DNA of 64,000 bases from Paraburkholderia sp. Ac-20340 (GTDB lineage Bacteria > Pseudomonadota > Gammaproteobacteria > Burkholderiales > Burkholderiaceae): assembly GCF_017104965.1 (NCBI RefSeq), contig NZ_JAAGPR010000024.1, forward strand, positions 60,308 to 124,307, given 5' to 3'. Numbering within the stretch: the first letter of the stretch is position 1; each line of letters begins with the position of its first letter. The position numbers and the translations under genes are program-made. The notes under the pieces were generated by a model, which was not told the origin of the DNA, ran no database searches, and saw nothing but the letters and a program-made list of their open reading frames with translations. Shown here one piece after another: positions 24,662-33,315 of the stretch.

Positions 24662-26107
24662 TCATTTTTTCAGTTGTCGCTCACTGGTATTAACCTGCGC
24701 GACAGCTGGGCAACGGCGGGCGGGCGAAGCCAGTTCGCGGAGTATGCGCCGTTCGCCATGCGAGGCATCCAGTGGAATTACGCATAGTTGCGGCTCTTTG
24801 GAGGAAGCGTGCCCATCGCACACAATGACCGCGCGTGACGAAAAGTCCCTCACGGGGAACGGCAGCCACTGCATGTGTTGGCTCGCCCCAGCCGATCGTG
24901 CTTCAACGAGGTAAGTGTAGAAACTGTCCAGGCACGCCGTCGTAAGACCATGCAGCGTCAGCCACTGTCCCGCTTCGCGGCTCCAGGAAGCCGGCGCAAT
25001 GGGCGCGTCAAGGGACAGCCAGATCGCCAGGCCCAACGGTCCGTGCAGTGGTTGCCGGAACAACCATCCGGGCTGGCTGATCCCCTCCCATTTGCAGCGC
25101 CACCGCAGGATCGCCTGCGCCACAGGACACCATGGCGTCGTCGCCGATCCGCCCATTGCCCCGCACATCTGTTGCGCAGCCAGACGCACACACCGACGAT
25201 GGGCGCGCCCGACAGTGCTCGCGATGCGGCGGCGCACCGACTTGTAGCAGCTACGCGCCTGGGCGTCGTCAGGATACCCACCGTCCCTCTCGGGGATGTC
25301 AGCCGGCGCATTCTCACCCGGCCAGGCATTTCCGGTGGTTGCTGCCCTGGTCATGCCCACTGCCAGGCCGAATGTGATCCACCGCGCCGCGACAGCCTGG
25401 AGAGAATTCACCCGTCCGCTCGCCACCTGGCCGCCCAAAGGACCCACGGTGCCCAGAACAACATCCGTGGACTGTGCGAACGAAGGCGTGGGTAGCAGGG
25501 TAATTGGCGCGTATCGCATGGACTGCCGCTGCTGCCGACGACGCGGGCGAAGGTCATCGATGCCGCTCGCTGGTTCACACCATGGATGCGAACAGGTCGG
25601 GCAGCTAAATGGCGTCCTGAAGAGGTCGGCACGCAGAGAATAAGGAATCGCCCCGCCGCATTGCTCGCAGTACTCGCGTAACGGCACGTGGTGAAAAGGG
25701 CACTCGCCCAGCCTGTGGTACTGGAAGGCAGTCAGATGCACGCCGTCCCGCGCGCATCTGGCACACCAGCGCAGGCTCGGAGACGCAACAAGGTGCGCCA
25801 TCCCCGAGGGCATGACGAATGCAGTCGCGACATCGACAAGGCGAAGGCGCAGCAGGTCCGTCATGCGATGCAGGTCGAATCGCCGCGCATCACGCAGATC
25901 GATCTTCCGTGGGGCCGCCTTCATGCCGCCACTGCCCCAGGCAAACGACTCAGAGAGCGCCTTGCAGGACAGTGCGTTCAGACGCTGGAACTTCGCAAGC
26001 AGCGCGAAGGCTGACTCTCCCTGCACATGCCAGTCGTCACGCCAGCACCAGGGATCGTGCTGCAAGGGATTGTCGTCCGGCAGCAGGATGTCGAAGCGTC
26101 GCGTCAC
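24662..26107 (-). CDS. tniQ: TniQ-family target-selection protein
   Basis: A 481-residue TniQ/TnsD-type protein. Zinc ligands are visible at Cys115/Cys118, Cys136/His139, Cys147/Cys150 and Cys169/Cys172 (WCARC, GECPFHHVPL, CEQC, CPTC), after an N-terminal region with ESAFALLAKFQRLNALS. A GTG start overlaps the tnsC stop. TniQ links target recognition to the TnsC ATPase. No CRISPR effector or second TnsD-like protein is nearby, so the target would be chosen by this protein alone or by TnsC. Last gene of the tnsABC-tniQ operon. Confidence 0.88.
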   Translation of the reverse strand: MTRRFDILLPDDNPLQHDPWCWRDDWHVQGESAFALLAKFQRLNALSCKALSESFAWGSGGMKAAPRKIDLRDARRFDLHRMTDLLRLRLVDVATAFVMPSGMAHLVASPSLRWCARCARDGVHLTAFQYHRLGECPFHHVPLREYCEQCGGAIPYSLRADLFRTPFSCPTCSHPWCEPASGIDDLRPRRRQQRQSMRYAPITLLPTPSFAQSTDVVLGTVGPLGGQVASGRVNSLQAVAARWITFGLAVGMTRAATTGNAWPGENAPADIPERDGGYPDDAQARSCYKSVRRRIASTVGRAHRRCVRLAAQQMCGAMGGSATTPWCPVAQAILRWRCKWEGISQPGWLFRQPLHGPLGLAIWLSLDAPIAPASWSREAGQWLTLHGLTTACLDSFYTYLVEARSAGASQHMQWLPFPVRDFSSRAVIVCDGHASSKEPQLCVIPLDASHGERRILRELASPARRCPAVAQVNTSERQLKK

Positions 26108-27096
26108 GGCGGGCCTGCGTCATCGACGAAGATTATCCGCAGCGCCTCGAGCGCGGCGACGAAGTTCGACTCGCCAACCGCCTCGTCCCAGCAGGCGCGG
26201 CTCAGCTCGAAGCGTGGGCCGTCGTGCTCGAGGTTGCCCATCAATGCGATCTCAACTGAGCGTGCCACAAATTCCATCGGCAGCTCGAGCGCGAAATCGA
26301 ATCTGGCGAGGCGGTGCGCCGCTTCAAACGCTTCCCAGAGAATCCCGTGCTGCGCCCCCAGCCGGAAACCGTTATCGAACGCCCGCTGCAGGAAAAAACG
26401 CGTATAGGTCCAGCCACTTTCCTCCGGAAATACCGAGCTGTCGTAGGCCGTGAGCGACATCTTCAGGTCGGCGGGCGCGCACAGACCGGTAAAGCGCATC
26501 TCCTCGATCATGAAGCGCGAAACGATCTGTGAGGTATCGACGTTCTGCGTGAAGGCGCTCCTGCGGTTCAGAAGTCCGGGCTGCCCCACCAGAAACACGA
26601 ACATGCGGATGCCACGACGCCCGAGCTCGTCCTGCACGTCGCGCAGCCATTCGTAATGCTCCAGTTCCAGTCGCTGCGCTTCGTCGACGAACACCACCAG
26701 CATGTTGCCAGAAGCCCGCGCAACGAGTTCGCCAAGCTTGTGGTAGAGCCGCAGGCGGCGCTGCAATGCCGTGCCGCTGTCTGGACGGGCGTGCCGGGCA
26801 GCCTCGAGCAGCATGCCAAAAAACAGGGCTTCCGAGCGTGACGGATTCTGCGGCATGCCAAACGTGAGCACGACCACGCGCGGCAGTTCGTGACGCAGCA
26901 GACGCACACAGTATCGGACAGCGTATGTCTTTCCCCAGCGGGTGTGCCCGTATATTAATGCCCCCGTCACGCCACGCCGCAGACAGTGCCGCACGCGCGC
27001 ATACATCGCAGCGATTGCCGGTGTCGGCACGATGTACGACTGGCTCGAAAGCGGATGATCCGCAGCGTCGACAGGCCGTTTGAGAGCGTCGAGCAT
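26104..27096 (-). CDS. tnsC: TnsC/TniB-type AAA+ ATPase
   Basis: A 330-residue AAA+ regulator of Tn7/Tn5053-like transposition. Walker A is GHTRWGKT (residues 50-57), Walker B LVVFVDEAQRL (133-143), and a sensor-like VGQPGLLNRRSAF follows. It forms filaments or rings on target DNA and bridges TniQ and the TnsB transposase in studied relatives. It begins 4 bp after the tnsB stop and overlaps tniQ by 4 bp, so it belongs to one operon. Intact. Confidence 0.92.
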   Translation of the reverse strand: MLDALKRPVDAADHPLSSQSYIVPTPAIAAMYARVRHCLRRGVTGALIYGHTRWGKTYAVRYCVRLLRHELPRVVVLTFGMPQNPSRSEALFFGMLLEAARHARPDSGTALQRRLRLYHKLGELVARASGNMLVVFVDEAQRLELEHYEWLRDVQDELGRRGIRMFVFLVGQPGLLNRRSAFTQNVDTSQIVSRFMIEEMRFTGLCAPADLKMSLTAYDSSVFPEESGWTYTRFFLQRAFDNGFRLGAQHGILWEAFEAAHRLARFDFALELPMEFVARSVEIALMGNLEHDGPRFELSRACWDEAVGESNFVAALEALRIIFVDDAGPP

Positions 27097-27100
27097 CGCT

Positions 27101-29080
27101 TCAGTACGTGAAGATTTTCGTGAGCCACGGCGCTGGCTGCGCCGCGCTCACGGGCCCGGCCTTGCTCGGGCGGACCACGTTCGGGGCGCCCCCCGGTTCA
27201 CCTGCCGGCTCAACAGGAACGCCCTTTGGCACGGTATGGGCCTTCGCGCGGTCGGCCAGCATCCGCGCGAGATCGTTCGCGTCGCGCGTATGCCGCCGGG
27301 CCTGGTCCCGCTTCCACGCAAACCAGACGCCGACGGGATCCTCACCTTCACGCCAGGCTAGTTTGCGCTGGCGCATCAGGGAGAAGATCTCCTGCCTGAC
27401 CCGAAGCGAATGCGGTGTGAAACACCACGGGCGAGACGCGGTCAGCACACCAAGCTCCTCCCCGTTCATGAAAAAGGCGTGCAGGTGCCGGATGTCCTTC
27501 ACGTTGAAATAGATGCGCAACTGCTGGCCAATCATCCCGGTCATGCCCGACAGCAGGCGGCTGTCGTAGCGCACGTATTCGAAGTTGATGTGGGGCCGCA
27601 CGCCGCGGGCGACGTTACCACGGACAGTGACCATACGCGCCTCCTGAAGCAGGCACAACGTGCTGCGCCGCGCTTCAGGCAGCGTACGCAACAGACCTTC
27701 GCCTCGTTCGAGCTGGAACTGCATCGCCTCGAGGGGCGTACGGCCACCGAGCCCCGCGTGCGGCTCACCGTTGTAATTGGCGAGCACGACGTCGATTACG
27801 TCCTCTAGCTCGTCGAGTGTCATCATCAATGATGTGTCGCCCCCTACGTCACTTAGCGCGCGTTCGACCGATCGGGGGTCACGTCCGCTGGACGCTGGCA
27901 GGCGATGAGCAAAATGCGAGGCGAGTCGATCGAAGAAACGTTCGATGAGCGCGCGCTCATTCTTTTCGCCGGGCGGCCCGTTGTCAGTCGCGCAGCCGAC
28001 TACCGCCGTCAGACGCTCGAGCGTCGCCTTCGCCAGGTGCGCCCTGGCCGCGTCGAAGCGCAGCGTGCGCCAGCACGCCCACGCGGTCTGCGGAATCACT
28101 GCGGACGGGAAGCCGCCGCCTGCCCGAATACGCAGAGCGGGGATCGCCGGTTCGCGAGGTACATGCGGCATCAGCGCGGCCTGCAGTGCCTGCGCGACGT
28201 CGTCACTGTTGTATTCGCGCCCATGTGAGATGGCATAGCCGATCACTGCGCGGCTTGCGACATCAAGCAGCACCAGTACCCAGATCCGGTGCAGGACCAG
28301 CAGCGTTTCGAAACCGAACGGGTCATCAATGCGCAGCGTCAGCCGGACATCGAGTTTGTGACCATCGAATTCCACGACGTCCCAGGGAAACGTCGCCGCC
28401 TTTCGCACATCGCCCGAATCGGCTTGCCACTGATGCCCGATCTGCCGGGCACCGGCAGCGCGAGCCGCAGCGGCGAACTCGCGGTTCGCAAGCTTGCGCA
28501 CGTGCGTCGCCAGCGAGCGTTCGCCGAGATGCTTCTGGTTAAAAGGATACTCATGTGGCTGGATGCCATTCTCCCGGCACTGCGCCAGAAAGCCTCCGTG
28601 CAGCCGCCAGAGCTGCCGTGGGACTTCCTCCAGCCTGGTCATTTTTCGGCTGCGCGCCGCGACCTTTCGCGCGATCCAGCGCTCAATCTCTGGATAGCGG
28701 CGAAGTAACTGGTTGAACGCACCGCTTGCGCCGCCCTTCGATGGCCCCGCGACCTTTGCACAACGCTCATAGGGACGCGTATGCAGCCAGGGCAAAAGCG
28801 CACGGCAGCCATAAATCCGGCCGTCCTCGTGGGGGGCGATGCACCGTTCGAACAGCCGGTACAGATCGTTGATGCGCACGCCGGTCTTCCGGCCGATCTC
28901 CCGCAGCGGGACAGCCCCGTCGAGGAACAGCGTCATCGCGTGCACCCGTCTCGCGAAAAGCGAGCGCGCCCGCTCGCCAAGTGCGCTGTCATCGGCGCCG
29001 GGCCACTGGCTGATATCGGCGATCTCGGGCGGTATCGAACGACGGTCAAAGCGTAGCGAGCCGAAGGTCATCGATTTCAT
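27101..29080 (-). CDS. tnsB: TnsB/TniA-type DDE transposase
   Basis: A 659-residue Mu/TnsB-type transposase. N-terminal helix-turn-helix domains bind the ends (REIGRKTGVRINDLYRLFERC). The rve catalytic core has Asp239 (VVEFDGHKL), Asp366 (ATDNGPP) and Glu380 (ALIERFF). A C-terminal beta-barrel and a Pro/Lys-rich tail follow, the latter probably contacting TnsC. It overlaps the end of tnsA by 4 bp. Full length, catalytic residues present. Confidence 0.92.
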   Translation of the reverse strand: MKSMTFGSLRFDRRSIPPEIADISQWPGADDSALGERARSLFARRVHAMTLFLDGAVPLREIGRKTGVRINDLYRLFERCIAPHEDGRIYGCRALLPWLHTRPYERCAKVAGPSKGGASGAFNQLLRRYPEIERWIARKVAARSRKMTRLEEVPRQLWRLHGGFLAQCRENGIQPHEYPFNQKHLGERSLATHVRKLANREFAAAARAAGARQIGHQWQADSGDVRKAATFPWDVVEFDGHKLDVRLTLRIDDPFGFETLLVLHRIWVLVLLDVASRAVIGYAISHGREYNSDDVAQALQAALMPHVPREPAIPALRIRAGGGFPSAVIPQTAWACWRTLRFDAARAHLAKATLERLTAVVGCATDNGPPGEKNERALIERFFDRLASHFAHRLPASSGRDPRSVERALSDVGGDTSLMMTLDELEDVIDVVLANYNGEPHAGLGGRTPLEAMQFQLERGEGLLRTLPEARRSTLCLLQEARMVTVRGNVARGVRPHINFEYVRYDSRLLSGMTGMIGQQLRIYFNVKDIRHLHAFFMNGEELGVLTASRPWCFTPHSLRVRQEIFSLMRQRKLAWREGEDPVGVWFAWKRDQARRHTRDANDLARMLADRAKAHTVPKGVPVEPAGEPGGAPNVVRPSKAGPVSAAQPAPWLTKIFTY

Positions 29081-29712
29081 CGCTTCACCAGTTGGCTGCG
29101 AGGCCCGAGCGGCTGCGATGCGATCGTGGGACAGGCGAGCCGGTCCTGCAGGATCAGGGAGAAGGCCGTCGTTCGCACAACGGCCGGATCGATCTGTTCG
29201 AACTGTCGCTCAAGTACGGCAAGCGAAAGTTCGCCTTCGCACGCGCTCAGGATCGTGGTCCGAAATTCGGCGACTGTGGCGAGTGGGCGGGCTGCGACGT
29301 ACTGCAGCATCGTCAGCCGGTTCTGGCAAAGCGTCTCGCTGTCGTTGAGATCGTCCGGCGAAATGACGCGTAGCGCGATCGAGCGAGCTCGCCCCCACGC
29401 CTCAAGCGCAGGGCAGGGGCAGGCACCCTGCCCTGCCGACGGACCCGGCGGCAACCGGGCGACGAGATACAGGTGCTCACCAACGTTCGTTTCGACCCAG
29501 AAGTCGGCTGCCCTGCTCCGCCCCGAGATGCGCATCGGCCGTTCGCAATAGGTGACCACTTGTGGGTCGGCCTCCATACGCAACCATAGTTGCAGCGCCT
29601 CGCGTCCGAAAAGCGTAAGCCGCCGTCCGATCTTTGGACCGAACACGTCGAAGCGGTGCGAACCATGCGGCCGCATCGGGGTCACTGCCTTTTGAAAACG
29701 TGCCGTGCGCAT
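29077..29712 (-). CDS. tnsA: TnsA-like 5'-strand endonuclease
   Basis: 211 residues from ATG 29712, preceded by AGGAG at an 8-base spacing. The N-terminal restriction-like fold shows GREALQLWLRMEADPQVVTY, RPMRISGRSRAADFWVE and EHLYLVARL. Glu38 and Asp70 align by eye with the TnsA catalytic acids. The catalytic Lys of the usual VxVK strand appears as Arg86. The C-terminal helical part (EFRTTILSACEG to DRLACPTI) would bind TnsC. If active, transposition is cut-and-paste; if not, cointegrates are expected. First gene of the operon. Confidence 0.75.
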   Translation of the reverse strand: MRTARFQKAVTPMRPHGSHRFDVFGPKIGRRLTLFGREALQLWLRMEADPQVVTYCERPMRISGRSRAADFWVETNVGEHLYLVARLPPGPSAGQGACPCPALEAWGRARSIALRVISPDDLNDSETLCQNRLTMLQYVAARPLATVAEFRTTILSACEGELSLAVLERQFEQIDPAVVRTTAFSLILQDRLACPTIASQPLGPRSQLVKR

Positions 29713-30269
29713 CGCATTACTCCTGCGGACGATGTTCACGTTGTAGTACACGAATCCCGCCAAGCGAATGATTGAGAAGATCCGGCTGCTGGTCGGGCTA
29801 CTCCGCTACCAAATTACAGATCACGTAACGATCAATACACCTCAGGCCCAACCCGACTCGCGAGGAAGCGCCTCGCGTATTCAGGACAGCATTTTCGGGT
29901 CGGAAACGCGTGGCTTCGTGGAACATTACCGTGGAAAATCGCTAGATCCCTTCACAGGACGGGCTTTCGAAGGATTTTTTCTTGTCTGGTCGATGTTTCA
30001 CGGAATCGCCCGTTGCAGCCCAACCATTCCTCAAGAATTCAGTTGGTTACTTCTCTCATCCGGGGTTTCAAATAATCACTTCTGGTGCAGCTGAAGCGAT
30101 TCTTGTTCTGGCGGGAATTTGAAGCCGCGAGTGCGGGCTGATCGAGCCGCATCGACTGGTACGAGTTTTTTTTCATCGGACGGCTGGAGCCCTTGTCATC
30201 CACACTGCTGCCGCAAAAGCTGCTGCACGCACGGTCATCGATCGGCGCGTACCGGACGCGCGTGCCGAC
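29713..30269. other. Upstream region of the Tn7-like operon; probable transposon end, not resolved
   Basis: By analogy with Tn7, the end next to tnsA should lie here. I could not find convincing terminal repeats shared with the left side; GATTTTTTCTTGTCTGG (29971) and GATTCTTGTTCTGGCGG (30098) are a weak direct repeat. Two frames (plus 29768-30094, minus 30039-30830) look like chance. Confidence 0.4.
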
Positions 30270-30590
30270 GTGAGCGCCGATGAGATTACGGCTGTCCCGG
30301 AGATTTTTTCCGAGCTGGAACTGCTTCCGATATTGGCGGCCTTTCTGATGAGTGCGCTCAACGCACTTATCGCCTCGGAAAACATGATGGTGGCCGCTCA
30401 CTCTGCAGCGCAGATGACACCCAACAACCCCGCGATCTGTGCGCTGCGGGATGCCGCAGCGGACAAGGTCACGAGCGACCTGCTCGTTCTCGAAAACGCA
30501 ACCCAAGTAGTCAAGGCATCGGTCGAACGTCTGGTTGCTCATCGCAACACAGCGCGGACTGCGCTGGGCCAAACCAGGCTGAAGTTCTGA
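30270..30590 (+). CDS. Small helical protein upstream of recombinase
   Basis: 106 residues from GTG 30270. It is helical and Ala/Leu-rich (FSELELLPILAAFLMSALNALIA, then ALRDAAADKVTSDLLVLENATQVV), with no membrane-grade charge-free stretch long enough to be certain. The stop is 1 bp before the recombinase ATG, so it is probably translated together with it. Not recognised; it may be an accessory or regulator of the recombinase. Confidence 0.55.
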   Translation: MSADEITAVPEIFSELELLPILAAFLMSALNALIASENMMVAAHSAAQMTPNNPAICALRDAAADKVTSDLLVLENATQVVKASVERLVAHRNTARTALGQTRLKF

Positions 30591-30591
30591 G

Positions 30592-32538
30592 ATGCGAACA
30601 CCCGCCACTCCACGCCTGACCCGGCAGCACTTTGCCCTATACCGCGGCTGGCTGGAGGGCGCGGCGCTCGAGGGACTGCACGCGGCGTACGGCGAAACGG
30701 ACACTGATATCCGGCTCACCCGCCGGATGATCGCGACGATGCGCGATACGCTGGCCGTCGTCGCTCGCCGCGCGCGTGACATCGAGGCCGCCCACCTGCT
30801 ACGCCTGCGCCCCGGCAGCCTGCACGACAAACTGGCCCCCGCGGAAATGCACGGGCGCGACGATCCCCCGTCACTGGAGGATTACCGCGCCCAGGTGGAC
30901 CCGGACGGGTTCTATGGCGAGGCGGAACTGCTGGACCTGTATCAGGCAGATTTTCCGCCACAGGCGTCCCCCAGCATCGACCGGAAAATCGCCCGCAACG
31001 CCCGGCTGCGCCAGCGCCAGGCCGCCGCGCTCGCGCGCATGGAGCAGGCGCTGGCCGAAGATCCGGCTCCTGAACACCCTGTCGACGGCTGGTTCGAACC
31101 GTCCGTTGCCGCCCGCCTCTGCGCCGCGGGCGTCCCCACGCTGGCCGACCTGCTGGCCCTGATCGACCGCCGCCGGCAGCGCTGGTACACGGCCGTCCCG
31201 CGCCTCGGGCCGAAGGGTGCCGCCCGCATCGTGGACTGGCTGGATCTGCACGCCGCTCCGCTGCGGCATGAATTCTCGCCCCTGGCGCTCCACCCCCGAC
31301 GCTCGCTGACGGCAGACCATCCGGCGCTCACGCGCCCGACCGTGGTGGCCGACATCGCGCCGATCGAGGCCTTTGCCGTACCGGTGGAGCTGGACGGCAG
31401 CACGGGCAGCAACCGGGCGCCGGTCCCGGCAGGGACAGCGGCGGCGGGGCAGGAATTCCGGTCCGACATCGAGGCGATCCGCGCGTGGATACGTGTGCGC
31501 GGCGTGAACAGCGAACACACCGTGCGCGCCTACCGGCGCGAGGCCGAACGGCTGCTGCTGTGGGCCGTCGTGGCACGGGGCAAGGCGTTTTCGTCACTCA
31601 ATGCCGGCGACGCCGACGCCTACCTGAACGGCTTTCTGGCCGATCCGCAGCCGGCTGCACGCTGGGTCGGGCGCGCCAAGGCCGAACGGTTCGATCCGGC
31701 GTGGCGCCCATTCACCGGGCCGCTGCCCGTGTCCAGCCGCGAGACCGCCCGGAAAATTCTCTCCGCCCTGTGCGCGTGGCTGGTCAAGGTCCGTTACCTG
31801 CTGGCCAATCCGTTCGACGCGCTGCCCCGCCTGCAGGTGGCGCGCCCCGAGGTGGACACCCACGGTCGCACGCTCACCCACGCGCAGTGGCGGTATGTCC
31901 TGCAGACCGTCAGCCACCTGAACCCCACCCACGCCCAGCAGCGCGACGCCTTTGCCCTGCTCTTCGCCTATGCCACCGGCCTGCGCCGCGCCGAGCTGGC
32001 CACCGCCACGCTGGGCGCGCTCGACCGGAAGGGACTGGACGGCACGCTTGATGACGCCTGGACGCTAAAGGTCAGGGGAAAGGGCGGGAAACCGAGGGTC
32101 GTGCCGATGCCAGGACGGCTGATGGAAGCGCTGCGCGCCTTGCTGCGGCTCACGCCCGGCGGGCCGCTCACGCTCGACTCCTCCCCGCGCGACATGCCGC
32201 TGCTGGTGAGCACGACCACTGGCCGGGCCATGACCGCCGACGGCATTGGCCTTATGTACAAGCGAATCTTTGCCCAGGCGGCCGCACGGCTGGAAACCCG
32301 GTATCCGGGCGCCGCGGCCGACCTGCAACGGGCCAGCACTCACTGGTTGCGCCACACCCACGCGAACCACGCCCTCGATGCCGGCAGCGACCTGCGCGAC
32401 GTGAAGGACCAGCTGGGCCACGCGAGTCTGGGCACGACCACGCTCTACACCAAGGGGGACGCCGCGCGCCGGTACGAGTCAGTGGAGCGTTTTTTTGACG
32501 CGGCGCTGGACGCATCAGCAACTGGCCTGACGCCCTGA
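30592..32538 (+). CDS. Tyrosine recombinase with DUF3701-type N-terminal region (second copy)
   Basis: 648 residues, a divergent paralogue of the protein at 13557. The N-terminal part contains ARLCAAGVPTLADLLALIDRRRQRWYTAVPRLGPKGAARI (in three stretches). A core-binding domain follows (EHTVRAYRREAERLLLW), then the catalytic domain with Arg in YATGLRRAELATA, Lys in VRGKGGKPRVVPMP, HWLRHTHANH, LGHASLGTTTLYTKGD with Tyr. All catalytic residues are present. It begins 1 bp after a small helical gene and lies next to the ParDE and replication block. Confidence 0.92.
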   Translation: MRTPATPRLTRQHFALYRGWLEGAALEGLHAAYGETDTDIRLTRRMIATMRDTLAVVARRARDIEAAHLLRLRPGSLHDKLAPAEMHGRDDPPSLEDYRAQVDPDGFYGEAELLDLYQADFPPQASPSIDRKIARNARLRQRQAAALARMEQALAEDPAPEHPVDGWFEPSVAARLCAAGVPTLADLLALIDRRRQRWYTAVPRLGPKGAARIVDWLDLHAAPLRHEFSPLALHPRRSLTADHPALTRPTVVADIAPIEAFAVPVELDGSTGSNRAPVPAGTAAAGQEFRSDIEAIRAWIRVRGVNSEHTVRAYRREAERLLLWAVVARGKAFSSLNAGDADAYLNGFLADPQPAARWVGRAKAERFDPAWRPFTGPLPVSSRETARKILSALCAWLVKVRYLLANPFDALPRLQVARPEVDTHGRTLTHAQWRYVLQTVSHLNPTHAQQRDAFALLFAYATGLRRAELATATLGALDRKGLDGTLDDAWTLKVRGKGGKPRVVPMPGRLMEALRALLRLTPGGPLTLDSSPRDMPLLVSTTTGRAMTADGIGLMYKRIFAQAAARLETRYPGAAADLQRASTHWLRHTHANHALDAGSDLRDVKDQLGHASLGTTTLYTKGDAARRYESVERFFDAALDASATGLTP

Positions 32539-32656
32539 TCCAGCCGTGGCCGCTGCTGCGGTCCAATTGGCTTCATCAGGGTTCTCGGTGGAAATGTCCG
32601 GCGCATTCACAAGGGCGATTCTGCCCTGCCCTAGGCAGCACCTGCCGTGATCCAGT

Positions 32657-32956
32657 TCAAAGGTGACGGCCGACGTCCATGCGCTGGTGGAGGACCCGGA
32701 TCACGTCCAGTGTGATATCCGTCTCGCGCCAGAATACGATGTGCGATCCCGCCGGGTACTGGAAGACCCCGTCGCGCACCAGGCAGGCGCGGCCGGCCTT
32801 CTCGCCCCGCGCCAGCGCCTCCATGGTGGAGACCAGGTCGCGGTGATAGCGGTCGGCCTGCCCGGGCGACCAGTGCGCGGCCGTGTAGCGCCAGATGTCC
32901 TCGAGGTCGGACTGGGCCAGCGGCGTCAGCCGCAGCTGCCGCGCCCTAACGGCCAT
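32657..32956 (-). CDS. parE: ParE-family toxin
   Basis: A 99-residue RelE/ParE-superfamily protein: LRLTPLAQSDLEDIWRYTAAHW, then ADRYHRDLVSTMEALA, RACLVRDGVFQYPAGSHIVFWRE and VIRVLHQRMDVGRHL. Such toxins target DNA gyrase or mRNA; ParE-type sequences usually poison gyrase. It overlaps the antitoxin gene by 11 bp. It probably stabilises the replicon after segregation failure. Confidence 0.9.
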   Translation of the reverse strand: MAVRARQLRLTPLAQSDLEDIWRYTAAHWSPGQADRYHRDLVSTMEALARGEKAGRACLVRDGVFQYPAGSHIVFWRETDITLDVIRVLHQRMDVGRHL

Positions 32957-33203
32957 CCAGGTCGCCGTGCGTCGCACGCATGCGTGCGAGGAACGCCTCG
33001 CTGTCGAACGGTACTGGTGCGCCCGACGCCTCGCCGGCCTTCAGTGCTTCCTGCAGCGCCCGCACCTGCGTTTCATGCGACTCGAGCAGACGCAGCCCGG
33101 CGCGCACGACGTCGCTCGCGGAGCCGTACCGGCCTGACTGGACCTGTGTGTCGACGAAGTCGGCGAAATGCTCGCCGAGCGAAACCGACGTGTTGCGGGA
33201 CAT
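32946..33203 (-). CDS. parD: ParD-family antitoxin
   Basis: An 85-residue ribbon-helix-helix antitoxin: MSRNTSVSLGEHFADFVDTQ, then GRYGSASDVVRAGLRLLE (DNA-binding part). A flexible C terminus wraps the toxin. The start at 33203 has an AAAGGAGAG ribosome binding site on the minus strand. It lies directly upstream of parE, and a perfect palindrome precedes it (autoregulation expected). Confidence 0.92.
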   Translation of the reverse strand: MSRNTSVSLGEHFADFVDTQVQSGRYGSASDVVRAGLRLLESHETQVRALQEALKAGEASGAPVPFDSEAFLARMRATHGDLDGR

Positions 33204-33232
33204 GGGCACTCTCCTTTCTATCGCGCCCATCA

Positions 33233-33251
33233 TATACCAAACTTTGGTATA
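33233..33251. promoter_or_regulatory. ParD operator palindrome
   Basis: TATACCAAACTTTGGTATA is a perfect 9+1+9 palindrome 30 bp upstream of the parD ATG, overlapping the expected promoter region. ParD-type antitoxins repress their own operon at such sites. Confidence 0.7.
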
Positions 33252-33315
33252 AGGCAGCCGGAACGCGCCTTGTGGCCGTCTGCTTGGCTGCCGCAATGCA
33301 GACCCATCTACATTC

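Noticed and set aside
24659..24685. TGTCATTTTTTCAG resembling a Tn5053/Tn402-type terminal repeat
   Set aside because: It lies inside the tniQ coding end, has a two-base insertion relative to the known repeat, and no inverted partner was found near 29.7-30.3 kb.
29768..30094. Plus-strand frame upstream of the Tn7-like operon
   Set aside because: No ribosome binding site, mixed composition, and in the expected transposon-end region.
22879..30270. CRISPR-associated transposon
   Set aside because: A TniQ-containing Tn7-like operon is present, but there is no Cas gene and no spaced repeat array in the window.
30039..30830. Long minus-strand frame over the recombinase start
   Set aside because: Arg/Ser-rich shadow of the plus-strand genes at 30270 and 30592.
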